From: Moorella sp. UBA4076
GTDB lineage: Bacteria > Bacillota > DSM-521 > Neomoorellales > Neomoorellaceae
Length of the DNA: 17,909 nucleotides
NCBI GenBank assembly: GCA_002383405.1
Contig: DFYS01000004.1
Span: 1 to 17,909, forward strand
Reading direction: 5' to 3'
Shown here: positions 6,533 to 13,505 of the stretch, piece by piece
Layout: each line of letters starts with the position of its first letter
How positions within the stretch are numbered: position 1 is the stretch's first letter
Position numbers and translations under genes: made by a program
The notes under the pieces: generated by a model
Databases searched by the model: none
What the model was told of the DNA's origin: nothing
What the model saw: the letters and a program-made list of their open reading frames with translations, nothing else

Positions 6533-7591
6533 ATGGGACAGGCTGACGACAGGACCGCCATCAATCCGGCGGCGCGGGCGGTAGCGCCACCTTTTACCCC
6601 CCGGCAACCGGATATCCCCCGGCAGGCGGATACCCTCCAGCAACCGCATAGCCCCGGGCATTCGGAAAAAGCAAGGTCCCGGGTTAACCTGGCCGTGGCG
6701 ATAGCCGGCTTAACTCTGCCGAACCCGGTCATGCCGGCCTCGGGTACCTTTGGCTTTGGCGCGGAATACGCCCCCTTTATCGACCTCAACCGCCTGGGGG
6801 CGATAGTTGTCAAGACCATCACCCTGCACCCCACGTCCGGCAACCCGCCGCCGCGCTTAATGGAAACCTGCAGCGGCTTGCTTAACTCCATCGGCCTGCA
6901 GAACCCGGGCCTGGAGGTTTTTATCCAGGAAAAACTGCCTTATTTACGTCAGTTCAGCCCGCCATTGATTGTCAATATTGCCGGCCGGACGGTTGATGAG
7001 TACGCGGAACTGGCACGGCGGCTGGATGCAGTAGCCGGAGTGGACGCCCTGGAAGTCAACATTTCCTGTCCCAATGTTAAAGAGGGGGGGATTGTTTTTG
7101 GCACCGTGCCGGCTATGGCGGCGCGGGTGACGGCAGCGATTAAACAAAACACCCGGCTGCCGGTAATAATCAAACTGACACCCAATGTGACTGATATAAC
7201 GGCGGTGGCCAGGGCGGTGGTGGATGCCGGGGCTGACGCCCTTTCCTTGATTAATACCCTCCAGGGGATGGCCATCGACGTTGAAACGCGGCGGCCGGCT
7301 CTGGCCAATGTCGCCGGCGGCTTAAGCGGGCCGGCCATCAAGCCGGTGGCCCTTTACCATGTCTGGCGGGTGGCGCAGGCGGTCCAGGTACCGGTAATCG
7401 GTATGGGGGGTATTATGAACGCCCGCGATGCCATCGAATTTCTGCTGGCCGGCGCCAGCGCGGTGGCCGTAGGGACGGCCAGCCTGGTGGACCCCGGCGC
7501 TTTAATGGTCATTATCGACGACCTGGAGAATTACCTGGTAGAACAGGGCTTGACCGACGTTCGGGAGTTAATAGGAGCATTGCAAATATAA
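6533..7591 (+). CDS. pyrD: Dihydroorotate dehydrogenase B catalytic subunit PyrD
   Basis: This FMN-binding barrel oxidises dihydroorotate to orotate with PyrK. The conserved segments are NPVMPASGTFGFG, GNPPPRLMET, GLLNSIGLQNPG, VNISCPNVKEGG with the class 1 catalytic cysteine, IIKLTPNVTD, LINTLQGMAID, GGLSGPAIKPVAL and VIGMGGI. The protein has 352 residues, about 45 more than usual. The extra N-terminal part is proline-, glutamine- and arginine-rich and contains four six-residue repeats (PRQPDI, PRQADT, LQQPHS, PGHSEK) before the normal start RVNLAVAIAGL. The ATG is preceded by GGGAGG (6516-6521) eleven bases away. No clear internal start exists nearer the barrel, so the extension is probably translated. 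Confidence 0.94.
   Translation: MGQADDRTAINPAARAVAPPFTPRQPDIPRQADTLQQPHSPGHSEKARSRVNLAVAIAGLTLPNPVMPASGTFGFGAEYAPFIDLNRLGAIVVKTITLHPTSGNPPPRLMETCSGLLNSIGLQNPGLEVFIQEKLPYLRQFSPPLIVNIAGRTVDEYAELARRLDAVAGVDALEVNISCPNVKEGGIVFGTVPAMAARVTAAIKQNTRLPVIIKLTPNVTDITAVARAVVDAGADALSLINTLQGMAIDVETRRPALANVAGGLSGPAIKPVALYHVWRVAQAVQVPVIGMGGIMNARDAIEFLLAGASAVAVGTASLVDPGALMVIIDDLENYLVEQGLTDVRELIGALQI
6598..6669 (+). repeat. 18-bp imperfect repeats in the pyrD N-terminal extension
   Basis: Four consecutive 18-base units of the form CCCCGGCAACCGGATAT encode six-residue blocks in the PyrD extension. The first two are the closest (PRQPDI, PRQADT) and the last two have diverged. In-frame tandem duplication is the simplest explanation. 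Confidence 0.6.
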
Positions 7592-7608
7592 ATAATGGGG
7601 TGAGGCAG

Positions 7609-8196
7609 ATGTTGAGCAGGGACGAAATTATGGCTATCTTTAAACGCACCGGGGTTTTATGGGAGGGACACTTTGTCCTGACCTCCGGGCTGCACAGCGC
7701 CCATTACCTGCAGTGTGCCCGCGTACAGCAATTCCCGGAGGAAAACACCATCCTCTGCCGGGAGCTGGCGGAGAAATTCGAGGGCATGGACATCAATACC
7801 GTCATCGGCCCGGCCATCGGCGCCATTATCATGTCCTACGAGATATCCCGCCACCTGGGTACCAGGGCGTTATTCGCCGAACGGGAGAACGGCGTCATGA
7901 CCCTGCGCCGTAGTTTTGCCCTGGAAAAAGGGGAAAGGGTGCTGGTAGTGGAGGACGTGATTACCACCGGCGGCTCGGCGCAGGAAGTGATTGAAGTAGT
8001 GCAGCAGCAGGGGGCGATCCCGGTGGCCGTCGGCGCCCTTGTTGACCGCAGCAACGGCCGTGCGGGCCTGGGCGTGCCTGTCCAGTCCCTTATTACTTTT
8101 GATATCGAAACCTACGCGCCGGAAATCTGCCCCCTGTGCCGGCAGGGCCTGCCGATCATCAAACCGGGCAGCAGGCAGATTACGGTGATGCCGTAA
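7609..8196 (+). CDS. pyrE: Orotate phosphoribosyltransferase PyrE
   Basis: PyrE joins orotate and PRPP to give orotidine 5'-monophosphate, using the product of the PyrK-PyrD enzyme encoded upstream. The PRPP-binding motif is VLVVEDVITTGGSAQEV. TSGLHSAHYLQCARV and FAERENGVMTLRR are typical of the long Firmicute form, as is the CPLCRQGLPIIKPGS tail. ATG 7609 (195 residues) is preferred to GTG 7600 because GGGGTGAGG (7597-7605) lies before the ATG, while nothing precedes the GTG. The gap to pyrD is 17 nt, so the three genes form one operon. pyrF, which often lies between pyrD and pyrE in related genomes, is absent. Confidence 0.95.
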   Translation: MLSRDEIMAIFKRTGVLWEGHFVLTSGLHSAHYLQCARVQQFPEENTILCRELAEKFEGMDINTVIGPAIGAIIMSYEISRHLGTRALFAERENGVMTLRRSFALEKGERVLVVEDVITTGGSAQEVIEVVQQQGAIPVAVGALVDRSNGRAGLGVPVQSLITFDIETYAPEICPLCRQGLPIIKPGSRQITVMP

Positions 8197-8216
8197 GAGA
8201 AGCGGCCAAAAAATAC

Positions 8217-8244
8217 TTGACAGGGGAAGAAATAGGAGTATAAT
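8217..8244 (+). promoter_or_regulatory. Strong sigma-A-type promoter
   Basis: TTGACA (8217-8222) and TATAAT (8239-8244) are both perfect consensus hexamers, 16 bases apart. Transcription should start near 8251. It is the best promoter in the window, yet an intrinsic terminator begins about 16 nt after the start. Confidence 0.85.
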
Positions 8245-8250
8245 GCCTTA

Positions 8251-8305
8251 TATCAAGGGTAAAGACGCCCGGACGATGCAATGACCAATCGTCCGGGCTT
8301 TAATT
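8251..8305 (+). ncRNA. Candidate short RNA from the promoter-terminator unit
   Basis: The strong promoter at 8217-8244 and the terminator at 8267-8312 define a transcript of about 50-60 nt, almost all of which is the terminator hairpin. It has no ribosome-binding site or convincing open frame. It could be a small RNA or the attenuated leader of gntR, or the promoter may lie by chance inside the pyrE terminator region. Confidence 0.4.
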
Positions 8306-8312
8306 TTTATTT
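8267..8312 (+). terminator. Intrinsic terminator after pyrE
   Basis: GCCCGGACGAT (8267-8277) and ATCGTCCGGGC (8288-8298) form a perfect 11-bp stem with a 10-nt loop, followed by TTTAATTTTTATTT. It lies 70 bases after the pyrE stop and would end the pyrKDE operon as well as transcripts from the promoter at 8217. Confidence 0.9.
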
Positions 8313-8375
8313 GCTGGCAGGAATTTTAAAAAGAAGGTAGAATAAATAACTATGATTGTAACTCCATACGTATCC

Positions 8376-8390
8376 GGGATCCAGGATCCC
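8376..8390. promoter_or_regulatory. Perfect dyad upstream of gntR
   Basis: GGGATCC-A-GGATCCC is a perfect inverted repeat with a single-base centre, 96 bases before the gntR start. It could be an autoregulatory operator. It does not resemble the usual GntR half-site (GT...AC), so the regulator that binds it, if any, is unknown. Confidence 0.35.
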
Positions 8391-8485
8391 TAACCCGGCA
8401 TAGCCTTAAACCAAAATCCTGCCGCGATATTTTCTTTCCACTTTGCGAAGATGTTTGGACTTAAGGGATTAAAGGACGTGATTAT

Positions 8486-9151
8486 TTGAATGAAATCCAA
8501 TCCCAACTAGAACGTATCCGGCAGCGGCGGCCTTTGCGGGATACGGTCTATCACTACTTAAAAGAAAGCATTTTATCGGGTCGTTATCACCAGGGGCAAA
8601 GGTTGATGGAAAGCGAAATAGCTCTGGAATTGAATATCAGCCGCACACCGGTACGGGAAGCCTTGCGCAAGCTGGAGCAGGAAGGCCTGGTATTATATGA
8701 ACCCGGCAAGGGAATCGTTGTTATTTATCTGGGCGCCGAGGATATGCTGGAGATATTTGCCATCATGGTAGCTATAGAGGGGATGGCGGCCCGGCTGGCA
8801 GCGGAACATATATCCACTGAAGAGATAGAACAAATGGAGCAGCTTTTAGCCGCGATGGAAACAGCCATGGATAATCATGATTTCACCAGCTTTCAAAAAG
8901 CTCACCGCGAGTTTAATCGTACCCTTTTCCGCAGCACTAGAAACAGGCACCTTTTTGAGCTCTTAAAACGTTATCAAGAGTACATCGTCAGGACCGAAAT
9001 TGTTTCCTGGCGTAAAAGATACAAGGATTTAAATAAAGAACACCGGGCGTTATTAACGGCTATCATCGCCAGAGATAAAGAAAAGGCGGAGCAACTAATG
9101 AGGACCCATGTTGAACACAGCCGCCAGGCATATTTGGAAGAGAGCAAGTAG
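8486..9151 (+). CDS. GntR-family regulator, FadR/FCD subfamily
   Basis: The 221-residue protein has an N-terminal winged helix (about 18-80) with LMESEIALELNISRTPVREALRKLEQEGLV, the clear GntR signature, followed by an all-helical FCD effector domain (about 85-212). His140, His186 and His208 occupy the metal-site histidine positions of FCD proteins. The acidic residue usually four positions before the first His is a Phe here, so metal binding is uncertain. FCD regulators usually bind small carboxylates or sugar acids. TTG at 8486 is preceded by AAAGGA (8471-8476). It stands directly before the pyrK2-pyrD2-transporter genes in the same direction, so it probably controls them. The effector may be orotate or a related ureide (inference). 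Confidence 0.9.
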   Translation: MNEIQSQLERIRQRRPLRDTVYHYLKESILSGRYHQGQRLMESEIALELNISRTPVREALRKLEQEGLVLYEPGKGIVVIYLGAEDMLEIFAIMVAIEGMAARLAAEHISTEEIEQMEQLLAAMETAMDNHDFTSFQKAHREFNRTLFRSTRNRHLFELLKRYQEYIVRTEIVSWRKRYKDLNKEHRALLTAIIARDKEKAEQLMRTHVEHSRQAYLEESK

Positions 9152-9210
9152 CCATCTTCAATTCAAGCCGTTAAATTGCCAGTTGAGTGCTGGGTTCCTG
9201 GATTAAAGCC

Positions 9211-9239
9211 TTGCCACACAGTCGCTTTCATCATCTGAT
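9211..9239 (+). promoter_or_regulatory. Candidate promoter of the second pyrK-pyrD module
   Basis: TTGCCA (9211-9216, five of six matches) and TCTGAT (9234-9239, four of six) are 17 bases apart. The start would be near 9246, inside the dyad described next. The weak -10 fits a regulated promoter. Confidence 0.4.
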
Positions 9240-9253
9240 GGTACCACCGGTAC
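9239..9253. promoter_or_regulatory. Candidate GntR operator
   Basis: Two overlapping inverted repeats occur together: TGGTACCA (9239-9246) and GTACC-ACC-GGTAC (9241-9253). The GT/AC content matches the half-sites bound by FadR-type GntR proteins. The site covers the predicted -10 and start point, the expected place for a repressor. The assignment to the adjacent regulator is inferred from position. Confidence 0.45.
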
Positions 9254-9292
9254 ATGAAGTTCTACTATGACAATAAACGGGGTCAAAGCGTA

Positions 9293-10090
9293 ATGATGTT
9301 TACTAAAGGTACAATCGTAGCGCAAAGAGTCGTCAGCGACCAGTACCACCTTTTGACCATCGAACAACCAGACATCGCCAAACAGGCCCGGCCTGGACAA
9401 TTTATTATGCTGAAGGCCTGGGAACGGATCGACCTGCTTTTACCCCGGCCCTTCAGCCTGTACCGTATTCTCCCTGAGCGGGGGCAACTGCAGATCCTGT
9501 ATCAGGTAAGGGGTCAAGGCACGGCGGAAATAGCCCGGCGGGTGCCGGGAGAAAAGGTGGAACTTACCGGGCCGGCTGGGAATGGGATCGTGTTACCTGA
9601 GGAAGGTGCCATTGCCCTTTTGGGTCGTGGCATCGGAGCAGCGCCCTTAATGGCTATCGCTGAAACGGCTGCGGCCCGAAAAGGTCTGGCGGTATATACA
9701 TTCCTTTCCGCCAGGAAAACCGAATTACTCCTGGGAAGAGAAGATTTCGCCCTGTACGCAAGCCGTGTCACCCTGGCGACCGACGACGGTCACCATAATG
9801 AAGGGCGGCTTTTAACCGCGCTCTTGGCAGAAATGATAGCCAGGGAAGGAATAGCCATCCGCAGTGTCTATACCTGCGGTTCCCGGCGTCTGGCCAGGGG
9901 TTTGCTGCCAATGCAGGCCAGGTATGGCTTCACCGCCTATATCTTTTTGGAAGAGACGATGGCCTGCGGGATTGGCTCCTGTAAAGGCTGCGTATGCAAG
10001 GTTAGAGAACCGGGAAGCCCTGCTGGTTTTGTCTATAAAAAAGTATGCCAGGATGGCCCGGTTTTCCCGGTAGATAAGGTGGTATGGTGA
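9293..10090 (+). CDS. Second PyrK-type electron transfer subunit
   Basis: This is a paralogue of the pyrK at 5729 with the same layout: RPFSLYRI for FAD, LLGRGIGAAPLMAIAET for the nucleotide, and a 2Fe-2S site with Cys225, Cys230, Cys233 and Cys252 in MACGIGSCKGC and KKVCQDG. The nucleotide turn starts GRGIG where GGGIG is usual. The frame is open from ATG 9254, but ATG 9293 (or 9296) gives the usual MFTKGTIVAQRVV beginning and 265 residues, equal to PyrK1. The ATG 9254 lies against the putative operator and has no ribosome-binding site; GGGGT precedes 9293. The stop overlaps the pyrD2 start by one base. It presumably links PyrD2 to NAD(H). Confidence 0.85.
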   Translation: MMFTKGTIVAQRVVSDQYHLLTIEQPDIAKQARPGQFIMLKAWERIDLLLPRPFSLYRILPERGQLQILYQVRGQGTAEIARRVPGEKVELTGPAGNGIVLPEEGAIALLGRGIGAAPLMAIAETAAARKGLAVYTFLSARKTELLLGREDFALYASRVTLATDDGHHNEGRLLTALLAEMIAREGIAIRSVYTCGSRRLARGLLPMQARYGFTAYIFLEETMACGIGSCKGCVCKVREPGSPAGFVYKKVCQDGPVFPVDKVVW

Positions 10091-11001
10091 TGAATGTCAA
10101 CCTTGCGATTGAGTTGCTGCCGGGTTTGCACCTCAAAAACCCGGTTATGCCCGCTTCAGGCACATACGAATATGGGGAGGGGGCCAATGCCTTTGACCCC
10201 TCGCAATTAGGGGCTATTGTCACCAAAAGTGTAGCCCCGGTGCCCTGGCCCGGCAATGAACCCCCCCGTTTATTTGAAACGCCGTGCGGGTTGTTAAATG
10301 CTGTCGGCATACCCTCGGAGGGGGTAGAAGCCTTCCGGCAAAAAGTACTGCCCTTATTAAGGCAATACCGTACGTCTTTAATAGTCAGTGTAGCCGGTGA
10401 AACTGCTGCGGAATTTGCCCGGGTAATCAGGGTACTGGAAACTGAAAACGGCATTAGTGCCTATGAATTAAACTTTTCTTGCCCCAATCTGGGTGATGGT
10501 ATCCCCTTTGGTACTAATCCAGATCTCCTCCGCCAGGCAGTAGAACTCGCCCGGGGGGAAACCTCCCGGCCGATAATTATTAAGCTTTCCCCTAACGTCA
10601 CCGACATCAGGCTGATGGCCCAGGAAGCCCAGCAGGCCGGGGCAAATGCTGTCGCCCTGATCAACACGATTACCGGCATGGCTATCGATGTGCGGCGGCA
10701 GCGTCCGGTACTGGGCAATATCTTTGGCGGTTTATCCGGCCCGGCTATCAAACCGGTAGCTTTACGGATGGTGTGGGAAGTTGCCGGGGCCGTAGATATC
10801 CCGGTCATTGGCGTGGGCGGGATTAGCAATACCAATGATGCCCTGGAATTCTTATTAGCCGGCGCCAGGGCGGTGCAGATAGGTACGGCTAACTTTGCCA
10901 ATCCCCTGGTAATGCCGGAAATTATCGCAGGCATAGCTGCCTATTTAGTCGAGAATGGTTTTAGTTCCTTAACAGAGATTATAGGATTAGCCAGAAGGTA
11001 A
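10090..11001 (+). CDS. Second PyrD-type dihydroorotate dehydrogenase subunit
   Basis: The 303-residue FMN barrel keeps NPVMPASGTYEYG, NFSCPNLGDG with the catalytic cysteine, IIKLSPNVTD, LINTITGMAID, GGLSGPAIKPVAL and GVGGI. It differs strongly from PyrD1 in the substrate-side segment: VTKSVAPVPWPGNEPPRLFETPCGLLNAVG against VKTITLHPTSGNPPPRLMETCSGLLNSIG. It also lacks the N-terminal extension. ATG 10090 is preferred to 10084 because AAGGTGG (10076-10082) is at a proper distance, and it gives a TGATG stop-start overlap with pyrK2. With pyrK2 it should form a heterotetramer like the class 1B enzymes. Because pyrD1-pyrE already serve biosynthesis, a catabolic, orotate-reducing role or a different pyrimidine/ureide substrate is likely. 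Confidence 0.87.
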   Translation: MNVNLAIELLPGLHLKNPVMPASGTYEYGEGANAFDPSQLGAIVTKSVAPVPWPGNEPPRLFETPCGLLNAVGIPSEGVEAFRQKVLPLLRQYRTSLIVSVAGETAAEFARVIRVLETENGISAYELNFSCPNLGDGIPFGTNPDLLRQAVELARGETSRPIIIKLSPNVTDIRLMAQEAQQAGANAVALINTITGMAIDVRRQRPVLGNIFGGLSGPAIKPVALRMVWEVAGAVDIPVIGVGGISNTNDALEFLLAGARAVQIGTANFANPLVMPEIIAGIAAYLVENGFSSLTEIIGLARR

Positions 11002-11282
11002 GCGCGAGCAGGGACATAGCGGGAGTGGGTGGCAGGAAAGCTGTTTTAATATACCACCAGAGGAAAGGACATCTTGTCGTGGGAGCACCGGTATCAAACT
11101 AAAGGGGGTGGTCGATTCAGGTGCTGGGAGTTGATTTATAAAATAAGGAAGGCGAGAAGAGGACGGTAAGCAAGGGTAGAATTTTAGGGAACAAGCCCCA
11201 CAAGAGGTGGCAAGAAGCAAGGTAATATCTAAAGTTTAAACCAACGGGAAGAAAAATAACCAAATCAAGGAGGGTATTTATG
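11002..11282. other. Intergenic region before the transporter genes
   Basis: About 280 purine-rich bases without a gene. TACCACC (11052-11058) and ACCGGTA (11087-11093) repeat the two parts of the dyad at 9241-9253, about 35 bases apart. A weak TATAAA occurs at 11137-11142 without a good -35. No terminator is visible, so transcription may continue from pyrD2 into the transporter. AAGGAGGG (11267-11274) is the strong ribosome-binding site of the next gene. Confidence 0.45.
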
Positions 11283-12512
11283 ATGAGGCGTTTCGTGATT
11301 TATTTAATGCTGGTAGTAGTAAGCGCGGCTTTTTTGTTGACCGGCTGCGGGGGCAAGGCTGATCAAAGTGCTGTTGACGACAAAGGCGAGAAGGTCATTA
11401 AGATCGGGGCTTCCCTGTCATTTACCGGGCAAATGTCCCGCGAGGGTACCCTGACGAAACAGGGCTATGACCTCTGGCAGAAGACCGTAAATAATGCTGG
11501 CGGTATCAACGTGAATGGGGAGAAATATAAGGTAGAAATTATTTATAAGGACGACCAGTCCGACGCCCAGCGCAGCGCTAAGCTGACGGAGCAACTGATA
11601 ACCGAGGAAAAGGTAAACTACTTGCTGGGCCCCTATTCCAGCGGTATTTCCGCGGCCACGGCCGCTATTGCCGAGAAGTACAACAAGCTGACCATTGTGC
11701 CCCTGGCCAACGCCCCTTCATTGTACGAGAATGGCTATAAGAACCTGTTCGGGGTTTTACCCCTGGCGACTACTTACTTGAACGGTGTCCTTGATATAGC
11801 TAAAACGCTTGATCCGAACCTGAAAAAAGTGGCGATAATTTCTCCCGATGCCCTTTTTTCCCTTTCCGTCGCCGAAGGTGCGAAACAATATGCGGAAACT
11901 AACGGGTTTGAAGTCGTCTATTATGATAAATACCCGGCTGACGCCAAGGACCTGTCTTCGATGATCACCAAGATTAAAGGTGCCGGAGCGCAAATCTTGT
12001 TGGGCACCGGCTACCTGGCCGATGGGGTTCTCGCCGTGCGTAACGCCAAAGACCTTGGTTATAAGCCGGCCATTATGGCCTTTACTATTGCCACGTCGAT
12101 TCCCGATTTCCGTAAATCCCTGGGAGCGGATGCCGAGGGCGTTATGGGCGGCGAATGGTGGACACCCAATATGCAGTGGCAAGGCGATATCTTCGGCTCG
12201 GCCGGCGATTACGCTCAATTATTCAAAAAGGAATTCGGTGAGGAACCGGCTTATTATAGCGCTGCTGCGTCGGTAACGGGTATTATCCTGCAGAAAGCTA
12301 TTGAAAAGGCGGGTAGCCTGGAGGTAGATGCCGTGCGCGACACCATGCGCGGCCTGGATATACAAACCTTCTGGGGTCCCATTCGCTTCAATGAAAAGGG
12401 TGTCAATGTCGGGACAAGCGGTGCCGCGGTCAGCCAGATTCAGAACGGCCAGGTAGTGGTCATCTGGCCTCAGGAACTACAGCAAAACAAACCGATTTTC
12501 CCAAAACCATAA
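11280..12512 (+). CDS. ABC transporter substrate-binding lipoprotein, HAAT type
   Basis: This 410-residue protein is a type I periplasmic-binding-fold protein of the Leu/Ile/Val, amide and urea binding family, here anchored outside the membrane. The signal peptide (about 1-22) ends in the lipobox LLTGC with Cys23 as the lipidation site. The mature part begins with a short charged linker, then IKIGASLSFTGQMSREGTLTKQGYDLW, the usual first strand of the family, and contains YKDDQSDAQRSAKLTEQLI and LGPYSSGISAATAAIAEKY. ATG 11280 and ATG 11283 are both possible after AAGGAGGG; the second has the better spacing. The ligand cannot be read from sequence. The enzymes around it suggest a pyrimidine, ureide or related carboxylate rather than a branched-chain amino acid. 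Confidence 0.9.
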   Translation: MMRRFVIYLMLVVVSAAFLLTGCGGKADQSAVDDKGEKVIKIGASLSFTGQMSREGTLTKQGYDLWQKTVNNAGGINVNGEKYKVEIIYKDDQSDAQRSAKLTEQLITEEKVNYLLGPYSSGISAATAAIAEKYNKLTIVPLANAPSLYENGYKNLFGVLPLATTYLNGVLDIAKTLDPNLKKVAIISPDALFSLSVAEGAKQYAETNGFEVVYYDKYPADAKDLSSMITKIKGAGAQILLGTGYLADGVLAVRNAKDLGYKPAIMAFTIATSIPDFRKSLGADAEGVMGGEWWTPNMQWQGDIFGSAGDYAQLFKKEFGEEPAYYSAAASVTGIILQKAIEKAGSLEVDAVRDTMRGLDIQTFWGPIRFNEKGVNVGTSGAAVSQIQNGQVVVIWPQELQQNKPIFPKP

Positions 12513-12526
12513 AAAGGAATTAAATC

Positions 12527-12562
12527 AGGACCTGGACGGCCGGGCCAGGCCGCCCGGGTCCT
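12527..12562 (+). other. GC-rich intercistronic hairpin after the binding-protein gene
   Basis: AGGACC pairs with GGTCCT, and inside it CGGCC pairs with GGCCG, giving a long interrupted stem. It is followed by CCAGTTATTATTT, not a clean U-run. Such hairpins behind binding-protein genes often stabilise the upstream mRNA or reduce read-through so that the binding protein exceeds the permeases. That role is inferred. Confidence 0.55.
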
Positions 12563-12603
12563 CCAGTTATTATTTACAGCGTTTAAAAGGGGATGGTATC
12601 AAA

Positions 12604-13476
12604 GTGGACTGGCAGGTAATTATCAACGGGCTCCTGTTGGGAGGTTTATATGGTCTAGCGGCAATAGGCTTTTCCCTGATCTGGGGGGTAATGAATATTG
12701 TTGATCTGGCCCAGGGAGCCTACTTGACCCTGGGGGCTTATATCACTTTCTGGCTATTTAACCTGTGGGGCGTAGATCCCTTTTTGACTTTGCCCATATC
12801 GGCGCTTGTTTTGTTTGGGCTGGGATATCTTATTGAAAGCCAGATTATCAAAAGAGTGCTGCGTTACGGTCTGGTGATGATGCTAGTTGTTACTTACGGG
12901 CTGAACTTATTATTACAAAATGCCATGCTGGTAGCCTGGTCGGCCGATTATCGTTCCGTTACACCTGCTTATAGCGGGGCGGGGCTTGTTATCGGCGGTG
13001 CCAGTATACCATATATCCGTCTGGCTTTATTTATAGCCGCTTTATTACTTGTCGGCCTGCTTACCTTTTTCCTCAGTCGCACCAGGATGGGTAACGCTAT
13101 TAGGGCTACTTCCTTGAACCGGCTGGCAGCCAGTTTTGTTGGTGTGCGCACTGATTTTATTTATGCGTTAACCTATGGCCTGGCAGCGGCGACGGTAGGT
13201 ATGGCCGGCTCTTTAATTTCTATGGTTTATACTGTCTCGCCTTCCCTGGGAGGTACTTTCATGACCAAAATCTTTGTTGTCACTGTCCTGGGTGGGTTTG
13301 GCAGTATTAGCGGTGCTGTCGTGGGTGGTTTAATCCTGGGTGTAACCGAAGCCCTTACTGCTTCTTATGTGGCTCCGGGCCTGATGAACGCTGTCAGCTT
13401 TATCATGCTGGTATTGATCTTGATCTTCAGGCCGCAGGGATTATTTGGCAAACAGTTCTACGGGGTAACCAATTAA
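12604..13476 (+). CDS. HAAT ABC transporter permease, LivH type
   Basis: The 290-residue membrane protein has about eight hydrophobic segments and the LivH-type features NGLLLGGLYGLAAIGFSLIWGVMNIVDLAQGAYLTLGAY at the N-terminus and GNAIRATSLNRLAASFVGVRTD before the last helices, where the ATPase docks. It ends with IFRPQGLFG, the usual LivH ending. The GTG start follows AAAAGGGG at some distance. It is 91 bases after the binding-protein gene and 29 before the second permease. The pair LivH-LivM forms the membrane channel. The gene symbol is left blank because the substrate is unknown. Confidence 0.92.
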   Translation: MDWQVIINGLLLGGLYGLAAIGFSLIWGVMNIVDLAQGAYLTLGAYITFWLFNLWGVDPFLTLPISALVLFGLGYLIESQIIKRVLRYGLVMMLVVTYGLNLLLQNAMLVAWSADYRSVTPAYSGAGLVIGGASIPYIRLALFIAALLLVGLLTFFLSRTRMGNAIRATSLNRLAASFVGVRTDFIYALTYGLAAATVGMAGSLISMVYTVSPSLGGTFMTKIFVVTVLGGFGSISGAVVGGLILGVTEALTASYVAPGLMNAVSFIMLVLILIFRPQGLFGKQFYGVTN

Positions 13477-13505
13477 TAGACAGAGTTCAAAGGAGAGAAG
13501 CCGTT

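Larger units (their letters stand above)
8197..8485. other. Intergenic region between pyrE and gntR
   Basis: This 289-base region contains the strong promoter (8217-8244), the short promoter-terminator unit (8251-8312), a perfect 7-bp-arm dyad (8376-8390) and the leader of the GntR gene. A 13-codon frame from ATG 8352 is present but not convincing. Confidence 0.55.
9152..9292. other. gntR-pyrK2 intergenic control region
   Basis: About 140 bases without a gene, holding a promoter candidate (9211-9239), an overlapping dyad (9239-9253) and the leader of pyrK2. Confidence 0.45.

Noticed and set aside
8352..8393. 13-codon frame upstream of gntR as a leader peptide
   Set aside because: The ribosome-binding site is weak and poorly spaced, the peptide has no run of regulatory codons, and no terminator follows it before gntR.
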